A stretch of DNA of 64,000 nt from Candidatus Methanoperedens sp. (GCA_027460525.1 JAPZAS010000012.1:1-64000), one strand, 5' to 3'; shown: positions 44,007-53,940, counted from the first letter of the stretch. Notes: generated by a model from the sequence alone, not told the origin. Numbers and translations: made by a program.

Positions 44007-45671
44007 GTGAACAATTATCCATTTAGTATTAAGATGTTGAATTTATTTTATAATACTAAGAGATATTTATTTGAGAATATAATACGATATAAATTTTATA
44101 TCTCATTAATTTTATTAAATTTTATAACCCATTATCTTTTCATATTAGATTTAAAATTTGTAGCTGATGATTGGGATTATCTGGTTTATTCAACGTTAAA
44201 TAAGTACTCCACAATTGATTTGGCATTCTCACCAAGACCCATATTATTCATTATTCTAAAAATTGTGTCAAATAAATTTGGAGGATTTGCATTAGGATAT
44301 CAAATATTGAATTTGATTACTTCGACAATTATTCTCTTGCTTGTTTTTAAAATTGCAGAACATTTATTTAGAAAAAACAATTCTAATGATAATAAAGAAT
44401 CATACGCCTTTATCACTGCTCTAATCTTTGTTATCCTGTTTAATAAGGATGAAATGTATGCATGGAGCTTATATTTTTCAATTAATATAGCATTAATATC
44501 ATACCTATTGTCATTATATTATTTTATAACTTCTGAAAAGAATAGAATTAAATTAGCCCTTTCAGTATTTTTGTTTTCAATAGCAATATTTACATATGAA
44601 ATAGGTATCTTTTTACCGATTTTTTATTTCATCTATGATTGGACTAATAAGCAAGACTTGAAAAAATCACTGTATTTTGGTCTACCTCTGGGATTATTCG
44701 GAATTGCCAGTTTAACAAATTGGTTTGGATATGGCTTGTGGCCAAGCAGTAATGATCTGACAAGTCCACATGAATTTTTGAATACCTTTTTACTCATGAT
44801 ATTACACTCGATAGGTGAAGCCATAAATAACGTCCTATTTTCCTTTTATGGTTCAAGTAGTCTGAATCAGGTGTTCCTTGTCTGCTTAGTCGCAACGGAT
44901 ATATTAATAATATGGTTTATTTTTAAATATATTTTAAGAGAGTTCAAGTGGAACAATTTTGATGGAAATTATCAAAATACAATGAATCTAACGGTAATTT
45001 CAATTGCAGGATTAGTACTCAGTTACATTCCAATGGCCATAAGGGGTTATATCGCTACACGCCACGTTCTTTTTATTGATTTTTTCATTTCTCTGCTTTT
45101 GGCGATATTAACCCTTCGTTTGGTTGCCAAAAAGCGTATTTTTCCACTTTTGATGTATTTCCTGATTATTCTTTGTCTGATAATAAACCAGGGATTATAT
45201 ATAAATTGGATAACATCAGGAGCAATACAAGAGAGTGTAAATCATTCAATATTCGACAATTCGAATGAATTAAATAAATATAATTGTATATATATTAATG
45301 CGACTGATTTAACCAGAGTTAAACCAAATTATCCACTTTATGTGTTATCAGAAAAAGATGCGATAACCCGATCTCAAGAAAAGGACAGAATATATTCACC
45401 ATATATGCATAGTCCAGGTCTTGAATCCGGAGAAGTAATCTTAATGCTTGGGGCAGCGAACATCAATTTATCAAAAACCAAGTTAATTTATGGTATTTAT
45501 GGAGGTTCCAATATTTTCATTAGTTCTGCGAATACTACTCTTACTTATAAAGATGCGGATTCGGGAGAATATCATACGATCAAGAGGTCAGAATGCTTTG
45601 AATTTAATGCATCGAATCTTCTTACATATTACAAAACTTACGAAAATACAAGTTTCCTTTTTTACAGATAA
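44007..45671 (+). CDS. Polytopic membrane glycosyltransferase (GT-C fold candidate)
   Basis: This 554-residue protein has about ten or more hydrophobic helices and a soluble C-terminal domain from about 400. The first outer loop has FVADDWDYLVYS, the paired-acid motif typical of GT-C enzymes that use lipid-phosphate sugars. No closer family is recognised, and an O-antigen polymerase role is less likely. It lies divergent from gtrB and A/T content is high. It probably transfers the sugar charged by GtrB to the surface glycan. The start is GTG at 44007, or ATG at 44034. Confidence 0.75.
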   Translation: MNNYPFSIKMLNLFYNTKRYLFENIIRYKFYISLILLNFITHYLFILDLKFVADDWDYLVYSTLNKYSTIDLAFSPRPILFIILKIVSNKFGGFALGYQILNLITSTIILLLVFKIAEHLFRKNNSNDNKESYAFITALIFVILFNKDEMYAWSLYFSINIALISYLLSLYYFITSEKNRIKLALSVFLFSIAIFTYEIGIFLPIFYFIYDWTNKQDLKKSLYFGLPLGLFGIASLTNWFGYGLWPSSNDLTSPHEFLNTFLLMILHSIGEAINNVLFSFYGSSSLNQVFLVCLVATDILIIWFIFKYILREFKWNNFDGNYQNTMNLTVISIAGLVLSYIPMAIRGYIATRHVLFIDFFISLLLAILTLRLVAKKRIFPLLMYFLIILCLIINQGLYINWITSGAIQESVNHSIFDNSNELNKYNCIYINATDLTRVKPNYPLYVLSEKDAITRSQEKDRIYSPYMHSPGLESGEVILMLGAANINLSKTKLIYGIYGGSNIFISSANTTLTYKDADSGEYHTIKRSECFEFNASNLLTYYKTYENTSFLFYR

Positions 45672-45905
45672 TACTCACATTCAAAAGGTCATAATTTTTC
45701 CTTTTGATTTTTTCGGAGAAATTAGCTTGGATTGTCATATTTCTCAGCAAATCGCAATCTAATGAAATGATAAAGATATAAGTATTTATACATTTAAACC
45801 GTGTTTAGGATCATTGCGAATAAATGGATTTGCAAAAAAATATAAGTCAACATAATTCTGTTATTTTCATAAGAAATGGCATTTAAATTAAAATGAGGTA
45901 AATCG

Positions 45906-46664
45906 ATGATATATCCCCCATCAAAAAGTAAAGTTGCATTAATTACGGGTGGATCAAGAGGAATAGGGCGGGAATGTGCGATCGCACTTGCCAAACGTGG
46001 ATATAAGATAGCGATCAATTATTTTAGAAATAATGAGCTGGCGGTCGAAACGCAGAAAAAAATCGACAAAATCGGTGTTGATACATATTGCGTCAGGGCA
46101 GATATATCAGACAAACGTCAGGTGAAAGATATGATAGAGACGGTATTAAATAAGTTTGATCATATTGATGTTCTAGTTAATAATGCAGGAATATCTGAAA
46201 TTAAGCCCATAGAGGATATTGATGAAGAGAGTTGGGATCATATGATGGACATAAATCTGAAAGGGACTTTCTTTTGTTCACAGATGGTTTTGAAGCACAT
46301 GAAGGAACAGCGCAAAGGGCGGATCATAAGCATCGCTTCCCAGGCAGGGCAAACCGGCGGGATTTTCATTGGTGCCCACTATTCGGCATCCAAAGCGGGT
46401 ATTATTTGCTTGACGAAAACCCTCGCTAAAATCGGAGCACCTTTCGGGATTCTCGTGAATTGCGTATCGCCTGGACTTATTGAGACAGATATGGCGGTGG
46501 ACTATCCTGAAAATGTGAAGCAAAATTTGATTGATTCCATACCCCTTGGAAGAATGGGACAGCCCGGCGAAGTAGCAAGTGTTGTGGCATTTTTGGCTTC
46601 TGAGGAAGCCAGTTATATAACAGGGGCCAATATACCTGTGAATGGCGGTATGTTCATGCCATGA
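45906..46664 (+). CDS. Short-chain dehydrogenase/reductase (FabG-like)
   Basis: This classical SDR of 252 residues has ALITGGSRGIGRECAIAL, VNNAGISEI, the Ser of ISIASQAG and Y-x3-K in AHYSASKAGII, and ends GANIPVNGGMFMP. FabG-like sequence does not mean fatty-acid synthesis here, since it opens a module with a KdsB-like cytidylyltransferase, an alcohol dehydrogenase and two 2-hydroxyacid dehydrogenases. It probably reduces a keto sugar acid or its precursor. GAGGT lies before the ATG, after a 234-base gap with a possible TATA element (TTTATACATTTAAA). Confidence 0.85.
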   Translation: MIYPPSKSKVALITGGSRGIGRECAIALAKRGYKIAINYFRNNELAVETQKKIDKIGVDTYCVRADISDKRQVKDMIETVLNKFDHIDVLVNNAGISEIKPIEDIDEESWDHMMDINLKGTFFCSQMVLKHMKEQRKGRIISIASQAGQTGGIFIGAHYSASKAGIICLTKTLAKIGAPFGILVNCVSPGLIETDMAVDYPENVKQNLIDSIPLGRMGQPGEVASVVAFLASEEASYITGANIPVNGGMFMP

Positions 46665-46722
46665 TGTTGATTATCTTATAATAAAATTTGGAGAAAAATA
46701 AAAATATAGAGGAGGAAATGAA

Positions 46723-47472
46723 ATGAAAGTCATTGGTATGATACCAGCTAGGATGGGTTCTTCAAGATTTCCCGGCAAACCCCTGGAAAAGATACTCGGT
46801 ATTCCCATGGTGGAGCATGTTTATAAAAGGTCTGAAATGAGCCAGAAACTAAATGGGTTATTCGTAGCCACCCCAGATAAAGAAATCATGGAAATTGTGG
46901 AGGGTTTTGGCGGCGAAGCAATAATGACTTCACCCCTTCATGACAGGTGCACTGACAGGATTGCTGAAGCAATGGAAAATATTGAAGCAGACATTGTTGT
47001 AAATATACAGGGAGATGAACCCATGCTATATCCCGATATTATTGATATGAGCGTAAAGCCGCTTATTGAAGATGATTCTATTTTGTGCAGCAATCCAATA
47101 GTAAAGATTCATGATATTGATACGTTCAATGATCGCAATCAAATAAAAGTGGTCTGCAACCAGAAGAGTTTCATTATGTTTATGTCACGTGAGCCGATTC
47201 CTACTATGGTTCGAATGGGTAGAAAAATTCCTATGTTAAAGCAGGTCTGCATAATGCCTTTTAGGAAGGATTTTTTGGTCACCTATAACCATTTACCCCA
47301 AACACCACTTGAAAAAGCTGAATCGGTTGATATGCTCCGTGTTCTAGAAAATGGATATCAGATAAAAGCTGTAGAGGTACCCTCCGAGACTTTTAGTGTT
47401 GATACTCCCCAGGATTTGATGAAGGTGGAAAAATTGATGAAGAATGACCCACTGGTAGAAAAATATATATGA
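46723..47472 (+). CDS. KdsB-like CMP-sugar-acid cytidylyltransferase
   Basis: The 249-residue enzyme matches 3-deoxy-manno-octulosonate cytidylyltransferase: VIGMIPARMGSSRFPGKPLEKILGIPMVEHVYKR, MTSPLHDRCTDRIAEA and VVNIQGDEPMLYPDII. The usual KdsB motif after the kinase-like part, YFSR, is FMSREPIPT here. It should activate a 3-deoxy-ulosonic acid or similar sugar acid with CMP. Archaea have no lipopolysaccharide Kdo, so the substrate is probably a different acid. GAGGAGG lies just before the ATG. It is separate from the NeuA-type enzyme at 20669. Confidence 0.88.
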   Translation: MKVIGMIPARMGSSRFPGKPLEKILGIPMVEHVYKRSEMSQKLNGLFVATPDKEIMEIVEGFGGEAIMTSPLHDRCTDRIAEAMENIEADIVVNIQGDEPMLYPDIIDMSVKPLIEDDSILCSNPIVKIHDIDTFNDRNQIKVVCNQKSFIMFMSREPIPTMVRMGRKIPMLKQVCIMPFRKDFLVTYNHLPQTPLEKAESVDMLRVLENGYQIKAVEVPSETFSVDTPQDLMKVEKLMKNDPLVEKYI

Positions 47473-47491
47473 ATAATACAGGTACAAATAA

Positions 47492-48526
47492 ATGTTAGCT
47501 CTTGTAAAAACCAAGAAAGGAACTGGTAACATCGATCTCATAGATGTTGAAATCCCAAGGATTGGTGTGAACGAGGTATTGATAAAAGTCCAGGCAGCCG
47601 GCATCTGCGGGACTGATATACATGTAAAAAATGATGAATTTCCATACTGGCCACCGGTAATCCTTGGGCATGAATTTTCCGGAAATATTATTGAGATAGG
47701 TTCCGATGTCAAAGATTACCGGATAAATGACCGGGTTGTTGCCGAGCCGCACACGCTAGCATGCGGTAAATGTTATTATTGCAGAACCGGGAACATACAG
47801 ATATGTTCATCCAAGAGATCCATCGGCTGGGGGATTGATGGTGCTTTTGCAGAATATATCAAGATGCCTGAGAGATTGTTGCACAGAATACCCGATAATA
47901 TCTCTTATGAAAATGCTGCTGTAGTTGAACCCACAGCCAATGTTGTCCATGATGTACTGGAGCGGGGGAAGATTGAACCGCAGGATTTCGTCGTGGTCCT
48001 GGGTCCAGGCCCGATAGGCCTTCTCGCCGCCATGGCCGCCAAAGCTCAGGGTGCAAGGGAAGTTGCCATTGTGGGAACTCCTGAAGATGAAAACTTGCGC
48101 CTCAAAATCGCTAAGGATGTTGGGATAGATTATGTGATCAATCTCGCAGAGGAAGATCCGTTAAGCAGGATCCTCGAATTAACCGATAACAATGGAGCGG
48201 ATCTTGTCGTGGAAGCGAGCGGGGCCGAGCCGGCAATTAATATGGCAGTTAATATCGTCCGAAAAAAAGGCAGGATTACAGTGATAGGAATGACCGGCAA
48301 GAAAAAGATAGAAGTCCTCTGGGATACAGCCATCTTCAAGGCATGTGATGTCCTTTTCAATTTTTCCACAAGCTACACAAGTTGGAATAGGGCTATCAGC
48401 ATGATCGGGCAGGGAAAAATAAATATTGGCGCCATTATCACTCACCGCGAACCTCTTGCAAATTGGGAGAAAGCTTTTGATGCTGTCGAAAATAAAAAAG
48501 CAATCAAAGCGCTACTTATTCCATGA
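47492..48526 (+). CDS. Zinc-type alcohol/polyol dehydrogenase
   Basis: This medium-chain dehydrogenase (344 residues) has the catalytic zinc ligands in GICGTDIH and LGHEFSG, the structural zinc set CGKCYYCRTGNIQIC and the NAD motif VVVLGPGPIGLLAAMAAKAQGA. Sorbitol, threonine and sugar-alcohol dehydrogenases share this layout. Within the KdsB module it probably oxidises a polyol or sugar-acid hydroxyl. It follows the cytidylyltransferase by 19 bases. Confidence 0.88.
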   Translation: MLALVKTKKGTGNIDLIDVEIPRIGVNEVLIKVQAAGICGTDIHVKNDEFPYWPPVILGHEFSGNIIEIGSDVKDYRINDRVVAEPHTLACGKCYYCRTGNIQICSSKRSIGWGIDGAFAEYIKMPERLLHRIPDNISYENAAVVEPTANVVHDVLERGKIEPQDFVVVLGPGPIGLLAAMAAKAQGAREVAIVGTPEDENLRLKIAKDVGIDYVINLAEEDPLSRILELTDNNGADLVVEASGAEPAINMAVNIVRKKGRITVIGMTGKKKIEVLWDTAIFKACDVLFNFSTSYTSWNRAISMIGQGKINIGAIITHREPLANWEKAFDAVENKKAIKALLIP

Positions 48527-48545
48527 AATAATACAAGGCAATTCT

Positions 48546-49352
48546 ATGAAATTGAGCTTGGTTCTGACACCTGAAAAAACCACTTTTGCTCCACTTCTTT
48601 TCGCTGGTGATATGGAAAAAGGTATTAAAAAGGCAGCAGAACTTGGTTACGATGGTGTGGAACTCAATATCCGGGATCCACTACAAATTGAAAAAGATAA
48701 ACTCATACAGTCGGTGCACTCAAATGGATTGGAAGTGGTGGCTCTGGGTACTGGGCAGGCTTACATCAAGGACGGCCTGAGTCTGGCAAATCCAGATCCG
48801 GGTATCAGATTTAGAACAATAAATAGGCTAAAGGATCATATCAATCTGGCGCAATACTTGGGCGCCCAGGTGGTGATTGGTGGAATAAGGGGGAGGTTCA
48901 GTTCGGATGAAGCCAGGAGGATTGAATACGAGAGCTCATTAAGCGCTATGCTCGAATGCATCAAGTTCGCAAATGAGCTTGGTGTAACCCTTACCGTTGA
49001 GCCAATCAACCGGTATGAAACGAACTTCATTAATACAATTGAAGAAGGGCTGTCCTTTTTGTGTGACCTGAACGATAATAATGTCAAGTTGCTCGCAGAT
49101 ACTTTTCATATGAATATAGAAGAGACATCATTCACAAAAAGCTTAAAAGCAGCAGGGAATAAACTGAGCCATATACATTTAGTAGATAGCAACCGCTTAG
49201 CCCCAGGAAAAGGCCATACCGACTTTTGCAACATTATAAAAGCACTTCGCGATATAAAGTACAAGGGTTATTTGTCGGCTGAAATCCTTCCAGACCCGGA
49301 CAGCGAGACCGCTGCGAGAACATACATTAATTATGTGAGGAAATTACTATAG
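48546..49352 (+). CDS. Sugar phosphate isomerase/epimerase (AP-endonuclease-2-like TIM barrel)
   Basis: The product of 268 residues is a xylose-isomerase-like TIM barrel: KLSLVLTPEKTTFAPLLFAG, AAELGYDGVELNIRD, GVTLTVEPINRYETNF with the metal-binding Glu, LLADTFHMNIEE and LSHIHLVDSNRLAPGKGHTDF. Metal ligands E, D and H are where the family has them. Relatives include hydroxypyruvate isomerase and 3-ketose epimerases. The next two genes are 2-hydroxyacid dehydrogenases, so a small keto acid could be the substrate. The ATG at 48546 is used; the frame upstream overlaps the previous gene. Confidence 0.85.
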   Translation: MKLSLVLTPEKTTFAPLLFAGDMEKGIKKAAELGYDGVELNIRDPLQIEKDKLIQSVHSNGLEVVALGTGQAYIKDGLSLANPDPGIRFRTINRLKDHINLAQYLGAQVVIGGIRGRFSSDEARRIEYESSLSAMLECIKFANELGVTLTVEPINRYETNFINTIEEGLSFLCDLNDNNVKLLADTFHMNIEETSFTKSLKAAGNKLSHIHLVDSNRLAPGKGHTDFCNIIKALRDIKYKGYLSAEILPDPDSETAARTYINYVRKLL

Positions 49353-49386
49353 AATCATGTATCAATTTTCCAGGAGATACTTGTAA

Positions 49387-50403
49387 ATGAAAATTAGTAT
49401 TACCGACTGCGACCACGGTTTCTTTGATCCTGAAAAAAAAGTCATCGAAGGAGCCGGACATATTTTAAACATTCTTCAGTGTAAAACACCTGAAGAAGTT
49501 GTACGGGCAGCCCATGATGCAGATGCGATCATATGTCAATATGCCCCGATCAATAAAGATGTATTGCAATCAATGCCAAAATGCAGGGTTGTGGGTCGTT
49601 ATGGGGTTGGTCTGGATAATATAGATATTGAAGCTGCCACAGACCTTGGGATCAAAATTGTTCATACGCCTTATTTTTGTTTCCAGGAAGTAGCAGATCA
49701 TACAATGGGATTGATATTGGCTTTGGCAAGACAGATCGTCAGTATGAACAATTTAATAAAATCAAATCGTGGTAAAAGCGGGATGAACTATGGTAATATG
49801 TTGAGCTACATGAAGAATGTCGAAAGACCGACAAAACAGATAATTGGCATAATTGGCTTTGGCAAGGCAGGAAAAGAGATAGCCAAACGGGCTATGAGTT
49901 TTGGGTTCAAGGTCATTGCATTCGATCCTTATATACCGCCTGAAATATTTGCCGCTCATGGTGTTTGTAAGGTTTCGCTTGAAGAGTTGGTAAGGAAATC
50001 TGACATAGTCACCTTGCATGCTCCATTGACAGATGAAACAAGAGGGATGATTGATAAAACGGTTTTGGCCCAGATGAAGCCGACAGCATATTTAGTAAAT
50101 ACCGCTCGGGGGGCAATCGTGAATGAAACCGCACTTATTGAAGCATTGGAAAACAATTATATCGCAGGGGCTGCACTGGATGTTACCGAAAAAGAACCTA
50201 TTTCAAATAATCACCCATTCCTGAGAATGGATAATGTACTTTTAACCCCGCATATCAGTTTTTATTCAAACACATCAATTCAAGATATGAAAACGAAAGT
50301 AGCTCAATATACTGTCAATGCTCTTAGAGGCCAGGGGGAATATGCATTAGCTAATCCCAAAGTCCTTAAAAATACCCAAGATTTCATTATATGGCATACC
50401 TAA
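49387..50403 (+). CDS. D-2-hydroxyacid dehydrogenase, copy 1
   Basis: This NAD-dependent enzyme of 338 residues belongs to the phosphoglycerate dehydrogenase family. It has VVGRYGVGLDNIDIEAA, the Rossmann motif IGIIGFGKAGKEIAKRA, the catalytic Arg in NTARGAIVNE, Glu in TEKEPI and His in TPHISFYS. It carries no C-terminal regulatory domain. It interconverts a 2-keto acid and a D-2-hydroxy acid, and the specific acid is unknown. It is followed after a 42-base gap by a related but clearly different copy, so the two probably act on different intermediates. Confidence 0.9.
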   Translation: MKISITDCDHGFFDPEKKVIEGAGHILNILQCKTPEEVVRAAHDADAIICQYAPINKDVLQSMPKCRVVGRYGVGLDNIDIEAATDLGIKIVHTPYFCFQEVADHTMGLILALARQIVSMNNLIKSNRGKSGMNYGNMLSYMKNVERPTKQIIGIIGFGKAGKEIAKRAMSFGFKVIAFDPYIPPEIFAAHGVCKVSLEELVRKSDIVTLHAPLTDETRGMIDKTVLAQMKPTAYLVNTARGAIVNETALIEALENNYIAGAALDVTEKEPISNNHPFLRMDNVLLTPHISFYSNTSIQDMKTKVAQYTVNALRGQGEYALANPKVLKNTQDFIIWHT

Positions 50404-50445
50404 ATACGTAAGTGATATAAATGTGTATATTATAATGGGGAATAT

Positions 50446-51375
50446 ATGAAAATCTTAATTTCAAGTGACTCATTTGGAAAGATCAACAGAGAATCCATAA
50501 AAACTATCGAAGCCGCTGGATTTGAACCTGTCCTTAACCCATATGGCAGGAAGCTTGAGTTCGGGGAATTTGTTAGGCTTATCAAGGATGCTGTGGGTCT
50601 GATCGCAGGGACCGAAAAGATTACATCTGAATTGCTCGAAAATGCTCCTATTTTAAAGGTCATATCCAGGTACGGTGTCGGGATGGATAATATTGATATG
50701 AAGGCTACAGAAAAATTGGGAATAACAGTACGAAATACACCTGATGCGCCGTCCCAGGCCGTAGCTGAACTTACTCTTGCGTTGATATTGAATCTATACA
50801 GGCGGGTGAGTGAAGCCGATAGAAATATCAAGAACAATAACTGGTCACCGTTGATGGGCAGGCTTCTTTCAGGAAAAACACTGGGTATTATCGGCCTTGG
50901 AAGGATAGGAAAAAAATTGGTAAAACTCATCCAGCCATTCAATATGAAAATATATGCGTATGATCCTTATCCTGACAACGAATTTGTCTCATCACACAAT
51001 ATTACTCTGGCATCATTGGATATCGTCATGTCCAAAAGTGACATAATATCCCTTCATGTGCCACTATCTGATAAGACGTATCACATGATCGGGAAAAAGG
51101 AACTATCTTTAATGAAAAAGGACGGTGTAATAATCAATACTTCACGTGGTGGCCTGATAGATGAAGAAGCCCTATTGATTGCTTTAAAAAATGAATCTAT
51201 AGAAGGTGCCGCTATCGATACTTTTGAAAAGGAACCCTATAAGGGTGATTTGACAGATTTCAATAATGTTATTTTGACATGTCATATGGGTTCATCGGCA
51301 ATAGAAACGCGCAAACAAATGGAATTGGAAACAGTGAAAAACCTGATCGACGCATTGAAGGAGAAAGGGATATGA
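50446..51375 (+). CDS. D-2-hydroxyacid dehydrogenase, copy 2
   Basis: This second member of the phosphoglycerate dehydrogenase family has 309 residues. It has VISRYGVGMDNIDMKAT, LGIIGLGRIGKKLVKLI, the catalytic Arg in NTSRGGLIDE, Glu in FEKEPY and His in TCHMGSSAIETR. It keeps the GxGxxG site and, like copy 1, has no ACT or regulatory domain. Its stop overlaps the ATG of the epimerase gene by four bases. The side-by-side pair in a sugar cluster is unusual and is discussed with the KdsB module. Confidence 0.9.
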   Translation: MKILISSDSFGKINRESIKTIEAAGFEPVLNPYGRKLEFGEFVRLIKDAVGLIAGTEKITSELLENAPILKVISRYGVGMDNIDMKATEKLGITVRNTPDAPSQAVAELTLALILNLYRRVSEADRNIKNNNWSPLMGRLLSGKTLGIIGLGRIGKKLVKLIQPFNMKIYAYDPYPDNEFVSSHNITLASLDIVMSKSDIISLHVPLSDKTYHMIGKKELSLMKKDGVIINTSRGGLIDEEALLIALKNESIEGAAIDTFEKEPYKGDLTDFNNVILTCHMGSSAIETRKQMELETVKNLIDALKEKGI

Positions 51376-52280
51376 AAGCAGTAGTCTTTGGCGGGTCAGG
51401 TTTTCTTGGAAGTCATCTTGCGGATGCATTGCTGAAGGAGGGATACAAGGTGGCTATTTTTGACATAACATCATCTCTCTACCTGCAAAAAGAACAGAAA
51501 ATGATAGTTGGGGATATCCTTGACAGAGAAGAAGTAAAAATGGCTGTAAAGGGCAGCGATGTTGTGTATAATTTCGCGGGTATAGCAGACCTTGAAAAAG
51601 CTAAAGAAAATCCTGTCAAGACTGTTGAAACCAATATACTGGGCAACACAATCATTCTGGACGCCTGCAGGGAATACAATATCAAAAGGTTTGTCTTTGC
51701 AAGCAGTCTGTATGTCTATAGTAAAGAAGGCTCATTTTACAGGAGCAGTAAACAGGCTTGTGAATTAATAACAGAAAACTATCACGAGGATTACGGGCTG
51801 CCTTATACTATCCTCAGATACGGTTCACTGTACGGTCCGAGAGCGGATGAAAATAACTTTATCCACAGGATATTGAACCAGGCAATCGCTGAAGGCAAGA
51901 TTACGCGCTACGGAGACGGCGAGGAATTAAGAGAATATATACATGTCGAGGATGCAGCAAGATGCAGCGTTGATATTCTTTCAAAGGAGTTTGAAAATGA
52001 ATATGTAATACTCACAGGCTATCAGCAGATGAAAATTAGAAATCTCCTGACAATGATCAATGAAATGCTCGGGAATCGATTGGAAATAGAATACCTTCCA
52101 GCTAAATCAAATCTGCACTATGAAATAACACCCTACTCTTTCAGCCCGAAAATTGCGAAAAAATATGTCAGTAAGTATTATCTCGATATCGGTCAGGGGC
52201 TATTACAATGCATTGAGGAAACATACAGGAAACAACATAGATATAAAGAGGTCAGCGGCCTGTTAATGCGGGATGAATGA
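51372..52280 (+). CDS. NAD-dependent epimerase/dehydratase
   Basis: This extended SDR of 302 residues has VVFGGSGFLGSHLADALL, VYNFAGIADLEKAK, FASSLYVYSKEG and Y-x3-K in SFYRSSKQACEL, followed by LRYGSLYGPRADENNF and GDGEELREYIHVEDAA. It is a nucleotide-sugar epimerase-like enzyme. Its last ~78 bases and the following HAD start recur at 53941-54025, downstream of the radical SAM gene. The original operon therefore ran from this gene straight into the HAD gene with a four-base ATGA overlap. Confidence 0.87.
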   Translation: MKAVVFGGSGFLGSHLADALLKEGYKVAIFDITSSLYLQKEQKMIVGDILDREEVKMAVKGSDVVYNFAGIADLEKAKENPVKTVETNILGNTIILDACREYNIKRFVFASSLYVYSKEGSFYRSSKQACELITENYHEDYGLPYTILRYGSLYGPRADENNFIHRILNQAIAEGKITRYGDGEELREYIHVEDAARCSVDILSKEFENEYVILTGYQQMKIRNLLTMINEMLGNRLEIEYLPAKSNLHYEITPYSFSPKIAKKYVSKYYLDIGQGLLQCIEETYRKQHRYKEVSGLLMRDE

Positions 52281-52285
52281 AAGTG
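52203..52285 (+). repeat. Direct repeat A flanking the radical SAM gene
   Basis: This segment is the end of the epimerase gene (from TTACAATGCATTGAGG) through ATGAATGAAAGTG. It matches 53941-54025 at nearly every position, apart from a two-base length difference and about ten substitutions. The intact coding sense of this copy shows that it is the original 3' end. The HAD-like start that follows it is decayed. Confidence 0.85.
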
Positions 52286-52410
52286 TCAATGATCGATTTT
52301 AGGTTGAAAAGGGGAAAATGAAAACCGTCAGGTTCATATCGAAGGTTTAATTTGATATGGGATATATATTGAATCTAATTGCAAAACTAAAATATAAAAT
52401 TTGAGGAATT

Positions 52411-53940
52411 ATGCATACTAAAAATCTAAAAGACAAACCAAACACTAATGAATCTTCCAAGTTTAAAGTTCTTTTAATTTATGCAAATAAAATGATGGAA
52501 AACCTTATTTCGATAAATGTTTCAATATTATCTGCAGCATTAAAACAACATGGTTTTGATGTAAAACTTTTTGATACCACATTTTATCGCACTGAAGATG
52601 AAAGTGTATATGATATACGAGTAAATAACTTACAAGTTAGAAAATTTGATTTGTCATCATATGGTATTAAAATAAATGATTCCGATATACATGAAGATCT
52701 AATAAAATTAGTTGAAGAGTATAAGCCAAATTTAGTAGGATTATCAGCCGTCGAAGAAACATATCTTTTAGGTTTATCGCTATTAAAAAGTATTAAAAGC
52801 AACTTTAATATTCCTACCATTGTTGGGGGAGTTCATACTATTTTTTCACCAGAGGAAGTTTTAGCTCAAGATGATGTGGATATGATATGCATTGGTGAAG
52901 GTGAAGAAGCGTTAGTAGAATTGTGTCAAAAAATGCAAAATGGTGAAGATTACTATAAGGTTAAAAACATTTGGTTTAAAAAAGATGGCGTTGCAGTCAA
53001 AAATCCACGCAGAGATCTTATGCCATTAAAGGATTTGCCGTTCCTTGATTTTTCAATATATGATAAAAGGCGTATGTATCGTCCAATGCAGGGTAAAATA
53101 TATAAAATGCTTCCTATCGAATCAAGTCGCGGTTGTCCTTATACCTGTACTTATTGTAGTGCATCAACTCTAAGAAAACTATATTCAAATCTGGGTAATT
53201 ATTATAGGAGAAAAAGTGTTGAGCAAATTATAAAAGAAATCCAACATTATCGCAAACAATATGGTTTAGATTTCGTATATTTTACTTCAGAATCATTTTT
53301 ATCTATGCCAGATAATGAGTTTGAAAACTTTGTTGAATTGTATAGTGAAATTAAATTACCATTTTGGTTGCAAACTCGACCAGAATCAATAACAAAAGAA
53401 AGAATCAAGAAACTAGAAACTATTAATTGTAATCGTATTTCTGTTGGGTTAGAAAGTGGAAATGAACAATTACGAAAAAAGATGTTAAAACGTAATATTT
53501 CTAATCAACAAATAATAGAATCTCTGGATGTTTTTAAACACTCGAAAATACCACTTAGTGTTAATAGCATGATTGGATTTCCAGACGAAACACGCGAACA
53601 GATATTTGATACAATAAATTTAAATAGGATTATTAATGCGGATAGTTCAAGCCTATTTATATATACGCCATATCGCGGATCAGAGTTAAGGCAGTATTGT
53701 ATAGAAAAGGGGTATGTTAAGCCAGATTTACTTATGGGATCAGTTTTTCAAAACTCAATACTAAAAATGCCACAAATTACAAACGATGAGATAAAAGGGT
53801 TGTTTAGAACATTCTCGCTATATATTAAACTTCCAGAGGAATACTATCCCGATATACAAATAGCGGAAAAATTTGATAAACGGGGTAATGAAATGTTTGA
53901 ACATTTAAGCAAAGTATATGTAGATGAATTTTTTAAATAA
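52411..53940 (+). CDS. Cobalamin-binding radical SAM protein, copy 2
   Basis: This 509-residue paralogue of the gene at 29335 has a B12-type N-terminal domain (VLLIYANKMMENLISINVSI, TIVGGVHTIFSPEEV, IGEGEEALVELC). Its radical SAM core has SRGCPYTCTYCSAS near 241-248, then WLQTRPESIT and MIGFPDETREQIFDTINL. The gene is A/T-rich and sits between two copies of an ~84-bp direct repeat, so it is an insertion in the epimerase-HAD operon. The substrate is unknown; carbon methylation or rearrangement of a sugar or lipid is a family-based guess. Confidence 0.85.
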   Translation: MHTKNLKDKPNTNESSKFKVLLIYANKMMENLISINVSILSAALKQHGFDVKLFDTTFYRTEDESVYDIRVNNLQVRKFDLSSYGIKINDSDIHEDLIKLVEEYKPNLVGLSAVEETYLLGLSLLKSIKSNFNIPTIVGGVHTIFSPEEVLAQDDVDMICIGEGEEALVELCQKMQNGEDYYKVKNIWFKKDGVAVKNPRRDLMPLKDLPFLDFSIYDKRRMYRPMQGKIYKMLPIESSRGCPYTCTYCSASTLRKLYSNLGNYYRRKSVEQIIKEIQHYRKQYGLDFVYFTSESFLSMPDNEFENFVELYSEIKLPFWLQTRPESITKERIKKLETINCNRISVGLESGNEQLRKKMLKRNISNQQIIESLDVFKHSKIPLSVNSMIGFPDETREQIFDTINLNRIINADSSSLFIYTPYRGSELRQYCIEKGYVKPDLLMGSVFQNSILKMPQITNDEIKGLFRTFSLYIKLPEEYYPDIQIAEKFDKRGNEMFEHLSKVYVDEFFK

